Origin: Paenibacillus cremeus
GTDB lineage: Bacteria > Bacillota > Bacilli > Paenibacillales > NBRC-103111
Length of the DNA: 64,000 nt
Reading direction: 5' to 3'
Assembly: GCF_007786445.1 (NCBI RefSeq)
Contig: NZ_VNJI01000015.1
Coordinates: forward strand, 86,418 to 150,417
Each line of letters starts with the position of its first letter. Position 1 is the first letter of the stretch. Of the stretch, positions 44,157 through 52,505 are shown piece by piece. Position numbers and translations under genes: made by a program. Under the pieces are notes generated by a model. It made no database searches and was not told the DNA's origin. It saw only the letters and a program-made list of their open reading frames with translations.

Positions 44157-47100
44157 TTATGGGTGTGTAATGGTGAGCGTTACCGGTTCGCCAAAATGGG
44201 TCACCGTATAGGTTTGCTTTGCTTCATCCCGCTCGACCGAAATATCCGGTCCTTGAATGGTCAGCGGCTGCGGGCTGTACAACTGCACCTGCTGCATGCC
44301 TGGGGCTCTCAGTTGTAAGGACCATGTTTTCGCTTCGGTTAACAGCTCGTATGGGACGTTGGATCGCGTGATATGGAGCAAGCTGTCGCTATACGCTGCG
44401 TGCTCCGGAGAAACGAACCGAATCGTCGTCTCGCTGGGGACGCCGACATACAGCTTGTCCCCGCGACGGTCGCGCACCTCCGCTTGAGCCGCTACCGCCT
44501 GCTTCTCCGCATACGGCTGGCCCGGCTCGATCATCAGCCCGAGCGTGCCTTTGTACTCAGCGGCTTGCGCCGGAACGCCCGCCGTGAGCGGCTGGACTCG
44601 GAAGCTCGGCTCTACGGTGCGTCCGAGCGCTTTGCGCAGGTGGTCGATCAACACATCGCGCCATGGGCGATACAGGCTGACTTTCGTGGTCAGCGTGTTC
44701 ATGTACGACCGGGCCATTTGAGGCTCGGACATGAAGTTGTAGCCGTACTCCGTCCGCAGCTTGTCCAGGTACCGGACGAACTCGAGCAGCGGCTGTACAT
44801 TCGCCGGGAAGTGATATTCGATATGCTCGAAGTAATCGATCGGCAAATCCAGCGCCGTATACTCGCTGAACAAATCCTCCGTCGAATACTTCGCTTCCGT
44901 CCGCAGCACCGGCGCCGGTGTAGAGAGCAGCATCGGACGCTTGAGATCCGGTGCGCCGGAGGCATCCGCCATTAAGAACGGCATCCCCCAGTTGTATTCA
45001 ATCCCGAGCCGAGGCTCATTCTTGATGTCGGACGGCTTAAAGCCGAAGTTAAACCAAATGCTTGCATCCCGTTCGTTGTTCAGGGTCTGAGCCCGGTCGG
45101 GATTATTAATCCGCCACGTATGCTGGTTCGTCCCGGTCATGCCCCAAGGGATGCCGAGCTTCGCAAACGCCTGCTGATGCAGGGCGATTTCCTGCTTCTC
45201 CTGCGCGTCGCTCGTGAAGTTGTGAACGAACAGATGCGGGTACAATTCCAGCTGATGCGTTTTATTATATTGAATAAATTCGTCTAATTGCTCTTTATAA
45301 GGGAAGGTCGGGTCATCGATGTTCGACGGAATGCCGAATTCCAGCTGGCCGACGATGAGATCGTCTTTGCCATCGCCGTTCAAGTCCGCCCAGAACGGTA
45401 CGGCATTGTGGCCACCCACCAGCGCATGGTTGCCGAGCTGGTTCACGGTGGCGGCCTCGATCACGCCGGCGTCCCGCCACGTGCTGGCGCCGCCCGCCCC
45501 GACCTGCTGCAGGTATATCCGCAGGTCGCCTTCGAGGCTGCCGACCACGAGGTCGGCGCGTCCATCTCCGTCCATATCGCGGATGGACGGAGCCGCAAAC
45601 CTGGCGGGCAGCTGCACGATCGTGCTGCCCGCACCCCACGCGAGCGCGCCTGCGGCGCTGCGCTCTCCGCGATACACCGTCACGGCGCCGCCGCCATCCC
45701 CGACCACGAGGTCGGGAACAGCGTCTCCCGTGACGTCGCCCACCGCGGCCGCCACCGGAGCGGCGGCGCGCACCAGCTGCCCGCCCGCCATCAGCGGCGC
45801 GGGCGGGGCAAACACGCCGCCGGCTTCGCCATAGGCGACGGCGAGCGTGCCATCCGGCCGGCCCACGAGCAGATCGGGCCGGCCGTCGGCATTGACATCG
45901 TACGCCGCGATGCTGGCGTACTGGCCGACCGCGAGCGGGGCGCCGCTCGCTAGGTGCACGGGCTCCCGCTGGCCGAAGGCTGCGGGAGCGGGCCCGCCCG
46001 CCGGCGGCAGCTGCTGGCCGGCGTACAGCTCTGCAGCGGCCTGAGCTAGGCCGCGGTACAGGTACACCTTGCCGTCGCCCGAGCCGACGACCAGATCCGC
46101 GCGCCCGTCGCCGGTAATGTCGGCGAGCGCCGGGTAAGCCCGGTATGGCAGCGTGATCGGATCCCCAAGGGATTTGTACTCAGGGTAATTCGCCAGCCGG
46201 ATCGGTCCATCTTGAGACATGAGCCGCGTACCGCTGGAATAGAACGAATTCGGCGTCTCGCCGGCGAAGGTCGGCTTCGCATTTGTTCCCGTATTGAGAT
46301 GCACGGCCACCGATTCCTGCCAGCGGCCCCAGGTGAACGAGGAACGGACCAGCGAGAACGAAGGCACCTGCTTATACTTCTTCAGCAGCTCCGCCCACTG
46401 AATGCCTTCCCCGTCGCGGATCGCCTCCAGCGCCTCAAAATGGTTCTGATGCCCCATCGCAGGCCGCCCGTAAGGGCCGAGCACCTTGGTCACGCTGTAG
46501 CCGAGTGTTTCCTTGGAAACGAACGAGACATACGCACTCCGGAACAAGGCACTGCCTGTGGCGAACGTGAAATGAAAGTAGGGCTCCAGCGGTAGCTGGT
46601 TTCGGTCAAAGTACAGCGCGCCGGGTACCGGCTTTTGCGCTGCGTTTGCCTCGGCTGCCAGCTTCGCGAATCCGAGTGTCGGATCCATCCCGCTGGACAG
46701 ATCGAAGCCGGTCAAGTACGACCGGTTCGGCAGCAGCGTGCCGCTGAAGAACACCGTGCCCTTGCCGATCCGGTTGAGCGTATACAGCGCCACGCCATTC
46801 AGCGTGGCTACCGGCTCGGCGGTGGAAGGCACGATGCCCTTCCCCCAGCTGAAGCGGCCGAGCGTATTTTCGGTGTCGTGCCGGAAGTAGCCGTCCGCAA
46901 ACTGCTGGAGCAGCTGCTGCACTCCTTGGAGGTTGTACTCCACGGTCGGATACTGCAGCGGGCTAGGCTCATTCAGCTCCCCGCCGGACCTCGCCTTCCG
47001 AGCCGGAGGCGGCACGTCGACCACCTGCGAGGCACCGAGAAAGTCCAGCGGGAAATCCCCGCCGGCAAATGAATTTTCAAGGAACAAATGTCCGCCTTGG

Positions 47101-47414
47101 GCAACAAACTCCTGCAGCAGCTTGCGCTGCGGATCGGTTAACGTGCCATGCAAGGACGGGTCCAAATAGACCGTGTCATAGTCGGTCAGCTTCCGCGCGT
47201 TGACGTCGTTTAAGCTCTTGCGCTCGAGGTCGAGATTCGCGACCAGCGATTGGCTTAAATGACTGAAAGCGGCGGGATCGTACTCATCACCATGGGTGGC
47301 GTATAGCATGCGCACAGTCAGCTCTTTTTTGGCGGTCAGCAGAAAAACCGCAAGAGCCGCGGCTGCCACGACGACCAGCGCGATGGCAATGACCTTGCGT
47401 TGATGCTTGTTCAT
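44157..47414 (-). CDS. Large membrane-anchored protein with FG-GAP/VCBS repeats, 1085 aa
   Basis: An N-terminal anchor (VIAIALVVVAAAALAVFLLTA, ~9-29) leads to an extracellular protein. A GATase-like N-terminal domain is suggested by YDTVYLDPSLHGTLTDPQRKLLQEFVAQGGHLFLENSF (~80-120). About five FG-GAP/VCBS calcium-binding-type repeats lie at ~430-690 (DITGDGRADLVVG, DVNADGRPDLLVG, DVTGDAVPDLVVG, DMDGDGRADLVVG, DLNGDGKDDLIVG). These are typical of integrin-like propellers. The remaining ~390 residues are unidentified. The repeat section is much richer in G+C than its flanks. It heads the dlt-like operon, 79 bases before the carrier-protein gene. No catalytic residues can be named. Confidence 0.85.
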   Translation of the reverse strand: MNKHQRKVIAIALVVVAAAALAVFLLTAKKELTVRMLYATHGDEYDPAAFSHLSQSLVANLDLERKSLNDVNARKLTDYDTVYLDPSLHGTLTDPQRKLLQEFVAQGGHLFLENSFAGGDFPLDFLGASQVVDVPPPARKARSGGELNEPSPLQYPTVEYNLQGVQQLLQQFADGYFRHDTENTLGRFSWGKGIVPSTAEPVATLNGVALYTLNRIGKGTVFFSGTLLPNRSYLTGFDLSSGMDPTLGFAKLAAEANAAQKPVPGALYFDRNQLPLEPYFHFTFATGSALFRSAYVSFVSKETLGYSVTKVLGPYGRPAMGHQNHFEALEAIRDGEGIQWAELLKKYKQVPSFSLVRSSFTWGRWQESVAVHLNTGTNAKPTFAGETPNSFYSSGTRLMSQDGPIRLANYPEYKSLGDPITLPYRAYPALADITGDGRADLVVGSGDGKVYLYRGLAQAAAELYAGQQLPPAGGPAPAAFGQREPVHLASGAPLAVGQYASIAAYDVNADGRPDLLVGRPDGTLAVAYGEAGGVFAPPAPLMAGGQLVRAAAPVAAAVGDVTGDAVPDLVVGDGGGAVTVYRGERSAAGALAWGAGSTIVQLPARFAAPSIRDMDGDGRADLVVGSLEGDLRIYLQQVGAGGASTWRDAGVIEAATVNQLGNHALVGGHNAVPFWADLNGDGKDDLIVGQLEFGIPSNIDDPTFPYKEQLDEFIQYNKTHQLELYPHLFVHNFTSDAQEKQEIALHQQAFAKLGIPWGMTGTNQHTWRINNPDRAQTLNNERDASIWFNFGFKPSDIKNEPRLGIEYNWGMPFLMADASGAPDLKRPMLLSTPAPVLRTEAKYSTEDLFSEYTALDLPIDYFEHIEYHFPANVQPLLEFVRYLDKLRTEYGYNFMSEPQMARSYMNTLTTKVSLYRPWRDVLIDHLRKALGRTVEPSFRVQPLTAGVPAQAAEYKGTLGLMIEPGQPYAEKQAVAAQAEVRDRRGDKLYVGVPSETTIRFVSPEHAAYSDSLLHITRSNVPYELLTEAKTWSLQLRAPGMQQVQLYSPQPLTIQGPDISVERDEAKQTYTVTHFGEPVTLTITHP

Positions 47415-47458
47415 TCGACAAAATCCCTCAATTACCGCATGGTTGCACTACTTTTGCC

Positions 47459-47488
47459 ATTATAGCACGGATGCCGGGCTTTTGTTAA
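47459..47488 (-). promoter_or_regulatory. Sigma-A promoter of the dlt-like operon
   Basis: On the minus strand: TTAACA, an 18-base spacer and TATAAT. It lies about 45 bases upstream of the FG-GAP gene start. Confidence 0.65.
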
Positions 47489-47496
47489 CTTTTGCC

Positions 47497-47586
47497 CCAG
47501 TCTGGATTGGTCACTGGAGCGCATAGCAGTGATCAATCCAGACTGGCTGGATTGGTCCCTGGAACGCCTAGCGGTGAACAATCCAG
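47497..47586. repeat. Tandem pair of 40-base palindromic elements
   Basis: Copies at 47502-47541 and 47547-47586 are identical at 35 of 40 positions. Copy 1 forms a 20-bp stem (47497-47516 with 47527-47546) with one mismatch. They fill the spacer between divergent genes, just upstream of the dlt-like promoter. The rest of the 361-base spacer, 47587-47775, shows only a ribosome site at its end. Confidence 0.8.
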
Positions 47587-47775
47587 CCAAGCGGCTCCTA
47601 CCTTGTAGCGGACGGTCCCCGGCATGGTTTAATCCATCGAATTCTGGTACACTATTGTAGTATGGATTAGTAGGATCGACATCGGAATTATTTCGCTGTA
47701 TAATGTCGCTTTTATATATGTAGATACACGAATCAAAACGATGAATTTTAGGGAATCACGGAGGAATGACAAGCA

Positions 47776-50298
47776 ATGAACGACAAGATTCGCAAATCGG
47801 ATATCGAGCTGCTCGCGCCTGCGGGTGATTGGGATTGCATGCGGGCGGCGGTGGCCAACGGGGCGGACGCGATCTTTTTTGGCGTGGAAAAATTCAATGC
47901 GCGGGCTCGGGCGAACAACTTTATGATGGACGAGCTGCCGGATATTATGTCCTTTCTGCACCGGTACGGGGTGAAGGGTTTTTTGACGTTTAATATTTTG
48001 GTGTTCGAAGAGGAGCTGAACGATGCCCGGACGCTGATTGAGGCCTGTGTCGACGCGGGGGTGGATGCGGTGATCGTGCAGGATTTGGGGCTCGTGCGCA
48101 TGATTCGCGAGATCTCGCCGGACTTCCCGATTCACGGGTCGACGCAGATGACGATTACGTCGCCGGAGGCGGTGGAGTTTACGAAGCCGTTCGATATCGA
48201 GCGGGTCGTGCTGGGCCGGGAAAATAATTTAAAGCAAATCAAGCAGATCGGCGATCAAGCGAAGCTTCCGATGGAGGTGTTCGTGCACGGTGCGCTGTGT
48301 GTGTCCTACTCGGGTCAATGCTTGACCTCGGAAATGTGGGGCGGGCGCTCGGCCAACCGTGGGGAATGTGCGCAGGCCTGCCGATTACCGTACGACCTGA
48401 TGGTCGATGGGGAGCAGAAGCCGATGGGCGATGTGGCGTATCTGCTGTCGCCAAAGGACTTGGCGGCGCTGGAGCTGGTGCCGGAGCTGATCGAAGCGGG
48501 TGTGACGTCGTTCAAAATCGAAGGCCGGCTGAAAAGTCCGGAGTACGTCGCCAACGTCGTAAGCAAATACCGCAAGGCCATCGACCGCTACTTCGACGGG
48601 CAGGATCCGAAGCCGACGAAGGAGGAGCTGCGGGAGCTGGAGCAGAGCTTTTCACGCGGGTTTACGCACGGCTTCCTGAAGGGCACGAACAATAAGCTGT
48701 TGGTCGAGGGCACGTATCCGAAGAGCCGGGGCGTGTACCTGGGCCGCGTGAAGCAGATTTTGCGCGATGCGGTGATCTGCGAGCTGGAAGCGCCGCTGAA
48801 GCGGGGCGACGGCATTGTGTTCGATGCGGGCGATCCGACGAAAAAAGAAGAGGGCGGCCGCGTCTACGACCTGCGCCGCAGAGGTGCGAAGCTGGAGGGC
48901 GAGGCGCCGGGCGGACTGATCGAGATCGTGCCGGGCCGTAATGACGTGAATCTGGGCCGTGTGCATGTAGGCGACCGGATTTGGAAAACGAACGATCCGC
49001 ACCTGGACAAGCGGCTTCGCCAATCGTTTGAAACCGACAAGCCGTACCGCGTGTTCCCGGTTCAAGTGAAGATCACCGGCACGGCAGGTCAGCCGCTGAA
49101 GAGCGTCTGGACGGATCTCGAGGCGGGCCATACCGTAACCGTGGAATCGGAGCTGGCGCTCGTGCCTGCCGAGAAGCGTCCGATGGATGCGGCGCTGTTC
49201 GAGGAACAGTTCGGCCGGCTAGGGGGTACGATCTTCGCTTTGGCATCGGTCGACGTGCACCTGAACGGCGACCTGATCGTGCCGATGCGTGAGCTGAACC
49301 AGATGCGCCGCGAGGCGGCCGAGCAGCTTACCGTGCTGCGGGAGCAGCCGCGGGCTTACGTCAAGCGCGGTGTTGACGTGTATGGCGACACGCCGCTGGC
49401 GGCGGCTGAGCCCGCCACCCCGGTAGGCGGGCAAGCGCGTTCCAGGCTGACGGCGCTGTGCCGCAGCCTGGAGCAGGTGCAAGCGGCGTGCTTGATGAAT
49501 GTCGAGCTGATCTATGCCGACTTTGAATTCATCAAGCAGTTCCCTGCCGCCATCGAGGCCGCCCGCGCTGCGGGCAAGAAGATCGCGCTGGCGACGCCAC
49601 GCATCCATATGCCCGGCGAGACGGGCTATTTCAAGAACATCCTGAACCTGAAGCCTGACGCCGTTTTGCTGCGCAATACGGGTGCGGTGTACTGGTTCAT
49701 GCGCTATTTGGCTGAGCACCCGGAGGAGCAGCAGCCGGAGTTGATCGGCGATTTTTCGCTGAACATCGCCAACCACAAGACGGCGGCGCTATTCCTGGAC
49801 GCAGGCTTGTCCCGCGTAACGCCGTCGTATGACCTGAACATCCAGCAGATGGTTGATCTGCTGCGACGCTCCGCCACCGCTCAGCTCGAGGTGGTTATCC
49901 ATCAGCATATGCCGATGTTCCACACCGAGCACTGCGTCTACTGCACGTTCCTCAGCGAAGGAACGGATTACACGAACTGCGGCCGTCCGTGCGAGGAGCA
50001 GCGGGTGTCGCTGAAGGACCGCGTCGGCTTCTCCCATCCCGTGCGTGTGGATGAAGGGTGCCGCAACACGGTGTACAACGCCATCGACCAGTCGGGCGCC
50101 GAATATTTGGCCAACTTCATGGAGCTGGGCGTTTCGACTTACCGCGTGGAGTTCCTTGAAGAGACACCGGACAAAGTGCGCGAGGTGCTGTCCTTGTATG
50201 AGCGGGCACTGAAAGGTGAAATCAGCGGCACTTCCGTGTGGAAATCGCTGAAAGCAACGAACCAACTCGGTGTCACACGCGGCCAGTTGGTGAAATAA
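47776..50298 (+). CDS. Peptidase U32 family protein with DUF3656 domain
   Basis: This is an 840-residue cytoplasmic protein. Residues 1-300 are the U32 core (IELLAPAGDWDCMRAAVANGADAIFFGV), with the family signature near 170-215 (MEVFVHGALCVSYSGQCLTSEMWGGRSANRGECAQACR). A collagenase-like DUF3656 middle section and a second barrel-like part with a Cys cluster (HTEHCVYCTFLSEGTDYTNCGRPCEEQ) follow. Despite the name, characterised relatives such as E. coli RlhA and TrhP hydroxylate rRNA or tRNA; the cysteines here fit an iron-sulphur or prephenate-linked role. The domain layout is nearest RlhA. The ribosome site is GGAGG. Confidence 0.9.
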   Translation: MNDKIRKSDIELLAPAGDWDCMRAAVANGADAIFFGVEKFNARARANNFMMDELPDIMSFLHRYGVKGFLTFNILVFEEELNDARTLIEACVDAGVDAVIVQDLGLVRMIREISPDFPIHGSTQMTITSPEAVEFTKPFDIERVVLGRENNLKQIKQIGDQAKLPMEVFVHGALCVSYSGQCLTSEMWGGRSANRGECAQACRLPYDLMVDGEQKPMGDVAYLLSPKDLAALELVPELIEAGVTSFKIEGRLKSPEYVANVVSKYRKAIDRYFDGQDPKPTKEELRELEQSFSRGFTHGFLKGTNNKLLVEGTYPKSRGVYLGRVKQILRDAVICELEAPLKRGDGIVFDAGDPTKKEEGGRVYDLRRRGAKLEGEAPGGLIEIVPGRNDVNLGRVHVGDRIWKTNDPHLDKRLRQSFETDKPYRVFPVQVKITGTAGQPLKSVWTDLEAGHTVTVESELALVPAEKRPMDAALFEEQFGRLGGTIFALASVDVHLNGDLIVPMRELNQMRREAAEQLTVLREQPRAYVKRGVDVYGDTPLAAAEPATPVGGQARSRLTALCRSLEQVQAACLMNVELIYADFEFIKQFPAAIEAARAAGKKIALATPRIHMPGETGYFKNILNLKPDAVLLRNTGAVYWFMRYLAEHPEEQQPELIGDFSLNIANHKTAALFLDAGLSRVTPSYDLNIQQMVDLLRRSATAQLEVVIHQHMPMFHTEHCVYCTFLSEGTDYTNCGRPCEEQRVSLKDRVGFSHPVRVDEGCRNTVYNAIDQSGAEYLANFMELGVSTYRVEFLEETPDKVREVLSLYERALKGEISGTSVWKSLKATNQLGVTRGQLVK

Positions 50299-50309
50299 AC
50301 GGACATCAG

Positions 50310-50384
50310 AGCGGACCGCCGCCTGCGTATCAACGAATGAAGTGAACCTTCGTTTCGTTGAACAGGCTGCGGTTCGCTTTTTTG
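50310..50384 (+). terminator. Long imperfect-hairpin terminator after U32 gene
   Basis: 16-base arms (50310-50325 with 50363-50378) match at about 14 positions. An inner CAACGAA/TTCGTTG stem pairs too. A T-run follows at 50378-50383. Confidence 0.75.
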
Positions 50385-50657
50385 TTTTGAAGGCGATTGC
50401 GACGGCTAAATTGCTATAGTAATCGCATCGTGTATCCTTCGGACCATTTTGCAATCCCAGCACTTTCCCAATAAACTCTCCCTAGTGACCTTCTTCATTC
50501 GCGTCACAATTTAGTCACAAATTTTTAATCTAATTTTCAGGTTCGATTAATCTGCGATTAGGCTTTCATCGGTATGCTGTTGGTGATTAAGCTTGTGAAA
50601 AGATGGAAATGGCTGTAGGTGTGAGGAAAAAGGTGCGATGACAGGAGGTTTTGACGC
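50385..50657. other. Spacer before the ABC exporter operon
   Basis: This AT-rich spacer contains no open frame with a ribosome site until the AGGAGG at 50643. I could not pick out a convincing promoter, though the operon must start here. Confidence 0.5.
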
Positions 50658-51746
50658 GTGCTGGAGGTCAAACAGGTCAGTAAATTGTACGAGAACCAAA
50701 GAGGGGTCCACGGCATCGATTTTTCGATGAGCCGCGGAGAGATTGTCGGTTTCCTGGGGCCCAACGGCGCCGGTAAAACAACGACGATGCGGATGATCAC
50801 CGGGTACTTGAATCCGACGCACGGCTCGATCTTGGTCGATGGCTTGTCGATGGCGGATCACCCGAAGAAGGCGCGCCAGAAGATCGGCTATTTGCCCGAG
50901 ACGCCCCCGCTTTATCCGGAGATGTCGATTACAGCGTATTTGCAGTTTATCGCTGATCTTCGCGGCATCCCGGTCAAGGAACAGAAGCGGCGCATAGGCG
51001 AAGTCATTGAGCGCCTGGGGCTGCAGGGACGCGAGCGGCAAATTATCCGCAGTCTGTCCAAGGGCTACAAACAGCGGGTCGGCCTGGCGCAGGCAATTTT
51101 GCACAATCCGGATCTGCTGATTTTGGACGAGCCTACATCCGGACTCGATCCGAAGCAGATCATCGAAATTCGTCAGCTCATCCGCGAGCTGGGCGAAAAT
51201 CACACCGTGCTGCTGAGCACGCATATTTTGCCGGAGATCAATACGCTTTGTAACCGTGTGCTGATCATCAACCAAGGGCGCATCGTGCTCGACGGGCAGC
51301 CGGATCAGCTGGCGAACTCGATGGGCGAAACGTTCGAGGTGTCGCTGGAAGTGAAGGGACCGCGGGAAGCAGTGCTGTCCGAGCTTCGCAGCGTGCCGGG
51401 CGTGTCTGGCGTGAAGGAGCTGAACCCGGTCGAAGTGGCAGTCCAAGCAGCAGCGGCAAGTACCGACAACGAGGCCGTCGAGCCCGAGACAGCAGCGATT
51501 TCCGCAGCAGTGGCACCAGACGACACAGACGGTACGGTGAAAGTCCTCGTTAGCTCGGCAGATCGTGAAGATATCCGCGAAGCGGTATTTTACCGTTTGG
51601 CCGAGCGGCGCTACCCGATTTTGGCAATGAAGAAGGAATCGCTGAGCCTCGAGGACATCTTCTTGAAGCTGACGACCAACGAGTCGCTGGATTCGTCTCC
51701 AGCGGATGCGTCTGACGATCCGGAGGAGGTGGCTTCGAATGCGTAG
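50658..51746 (+). CDS. ABC transporter ATP-binding protein (GldA-like)
   Basis: This is a 362-residue ATPase with Walker A GFLGPNGAGKTTTMRMI, the signature LSKGYKQRVGLAQAI, Walker B LLILDEPTSGLDP and the H-loop STHILPE. The C-terminal ~130 residues are an extra domain split by an Ala/Glu-rich linker. The following genes (ABC-2 permease, GldG-like, DUF4340) match the gld-type exporter arrangement described in gliding Bacteroidetes but common in non-gliding bacteria; the substrate is unknown. The start is GTG 50658, eight bases after AGGAGGTTT. Confidence 0.92.
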   Translation: MLEVKQVSKLYENQRGVHGIDFSMSRGEIVGFLGPNGAGKTTTMRMITGYLNPTHGSILVDGLSMADHPKKARQKIGYLPETPPLYPEMSITAYLQFIADLRGIPVKEQKRRIGEVIERLGLQGRERQIIRSLSKGYKQRVGLAQAILHNPDLLILDEPTSGLDPKQIIEIRQLIRELGENHTVLLSTHILPEINTLCNRVLIINQGRIVLDGQPDQLANSMGETFEVSLEVKGPREAVLSELRSVPGVSGVKELNPVEVAVQAAAASTDNEAVEPETAAISAAVAPDDTDGTVKVLVSSADREDIREAVFYRLAERRYPILAMKKESLSLEDIFLKLTTNESLDSSPADASDDPEEVASNA

Positions 51747-52452
51747 AACGCTGGCGATGACCAAGAAAGAACTGCAAATGTATTTTTATTCTCCGATTGC
51801 CTATGCGGCGTTTGCATTCTTTTTCGTAATAGCGGGGTACTTTTTTAGCGCGAACTTTTTGAATCCGCCGTATGTAGTGGATGTGCGGCCGATTTTTGGC
51901 ACCATTTCGTTTATCTTTCTCTTCATTATTCCGCTGCTGACCATGCGTCTGATTTCGGATGAGCTTCGGCAGGGAACGGACGAACTATTGCTGACCTCAC
52001 CGGCCAGTATTACCGAGATTGTAGTGGGCAAATATTTGTCGGCACTCGTAGTACAGCTTCTGCTGGTTGGCGGCAGCCTGCTATATCCGCTCATTTTGAG
52101 CATGTACGGCAAGCTGGATCAGCCGGTGCTGTGGCTGTCCTTCTTGGCGATGTTCCTGATGGGCGCTGCGATGATGGCGGTCGGTCTGTTCGCTTCCTCT
52201 CTCTCGTCGCACCAGATGGTGTCCGGGATTGCGGCGTTCGCGATTTTGCTGGTGTTCTGGACGATTGAATGGCTGGGTGATTCGGTAGGCGGCAAAATCA
52301 AAGAATTCCTCGGCGTCTTCTCCATTATTAGCCGGGCCGGCGATTTGCAGAAGGGTGTGCTGGATTTTGCCGATGTGATTTTCTACCTGATGTTTATCCT
52401 GGTGTTTGTCTTCCTGAGCATTCAAGTGCTTGAACGTAAACGGTGGAGATAA
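51739..52452 (+). CDS. ABC-2 type permease (GldF-like)
   Basis: This 237-residue membrane protein has about six helices (YAAFAFFFVIAGYFFSANF, TISFIFLFIIPLLTMRLI, ALVVQLLLVGGSLLYPLIL, FLAMFLMGAAMMAVGLFASSL, GIAAFAILLVFWTIEWLG, VIFYLMFILVFVFLSIQVL). The conserved RLISDELRQGTDELLLTSP segment is typical of GldF permeases. ATG 51739 overlaps the ATPase gene by eight bases and follows GGAGGAGGTGG; the ATG at 51706 is too far inside the ATPase gene. Confidence 0.92.
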   Translation: MRRTLAMTKKELQMYFYSPIAYAAFAFFFVIAGYFFSANFLNPPYVVDVRPIFGTISFIFLFIIPLLTMRLISDELRQGTDELLLTSPASITEIVVGKYLSALVVQLLLVGGSLLYPLILSMYGKLDQPVLWLSFLAMFLMGAAMMAVGLFASSLSSHQMVSGIAAFAILLVFWTIEWLGDSVGGKIKEFLGVFSIISRAGDLQKGVLDFADVIFYLMFILVFVFLSIQVLERKRWR

Positions 52453-52505
52453 TCGACGATCGCTTACGCGCCTGGTGAGGGTGCGAGCAGAAGGGGGAAA
52501 GGCAA

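Noticed and set aside
44373..46595. Several plus-strand open frames opposite the FG-GAP gene (for example 44373-44975, 45288-45953)
   Set aside because: They lie in G+C-rich DNA antisense to a strong gene, lack ribosome sites and encode Arg/Pro/Ala-rich sequences typical of shadow frames.
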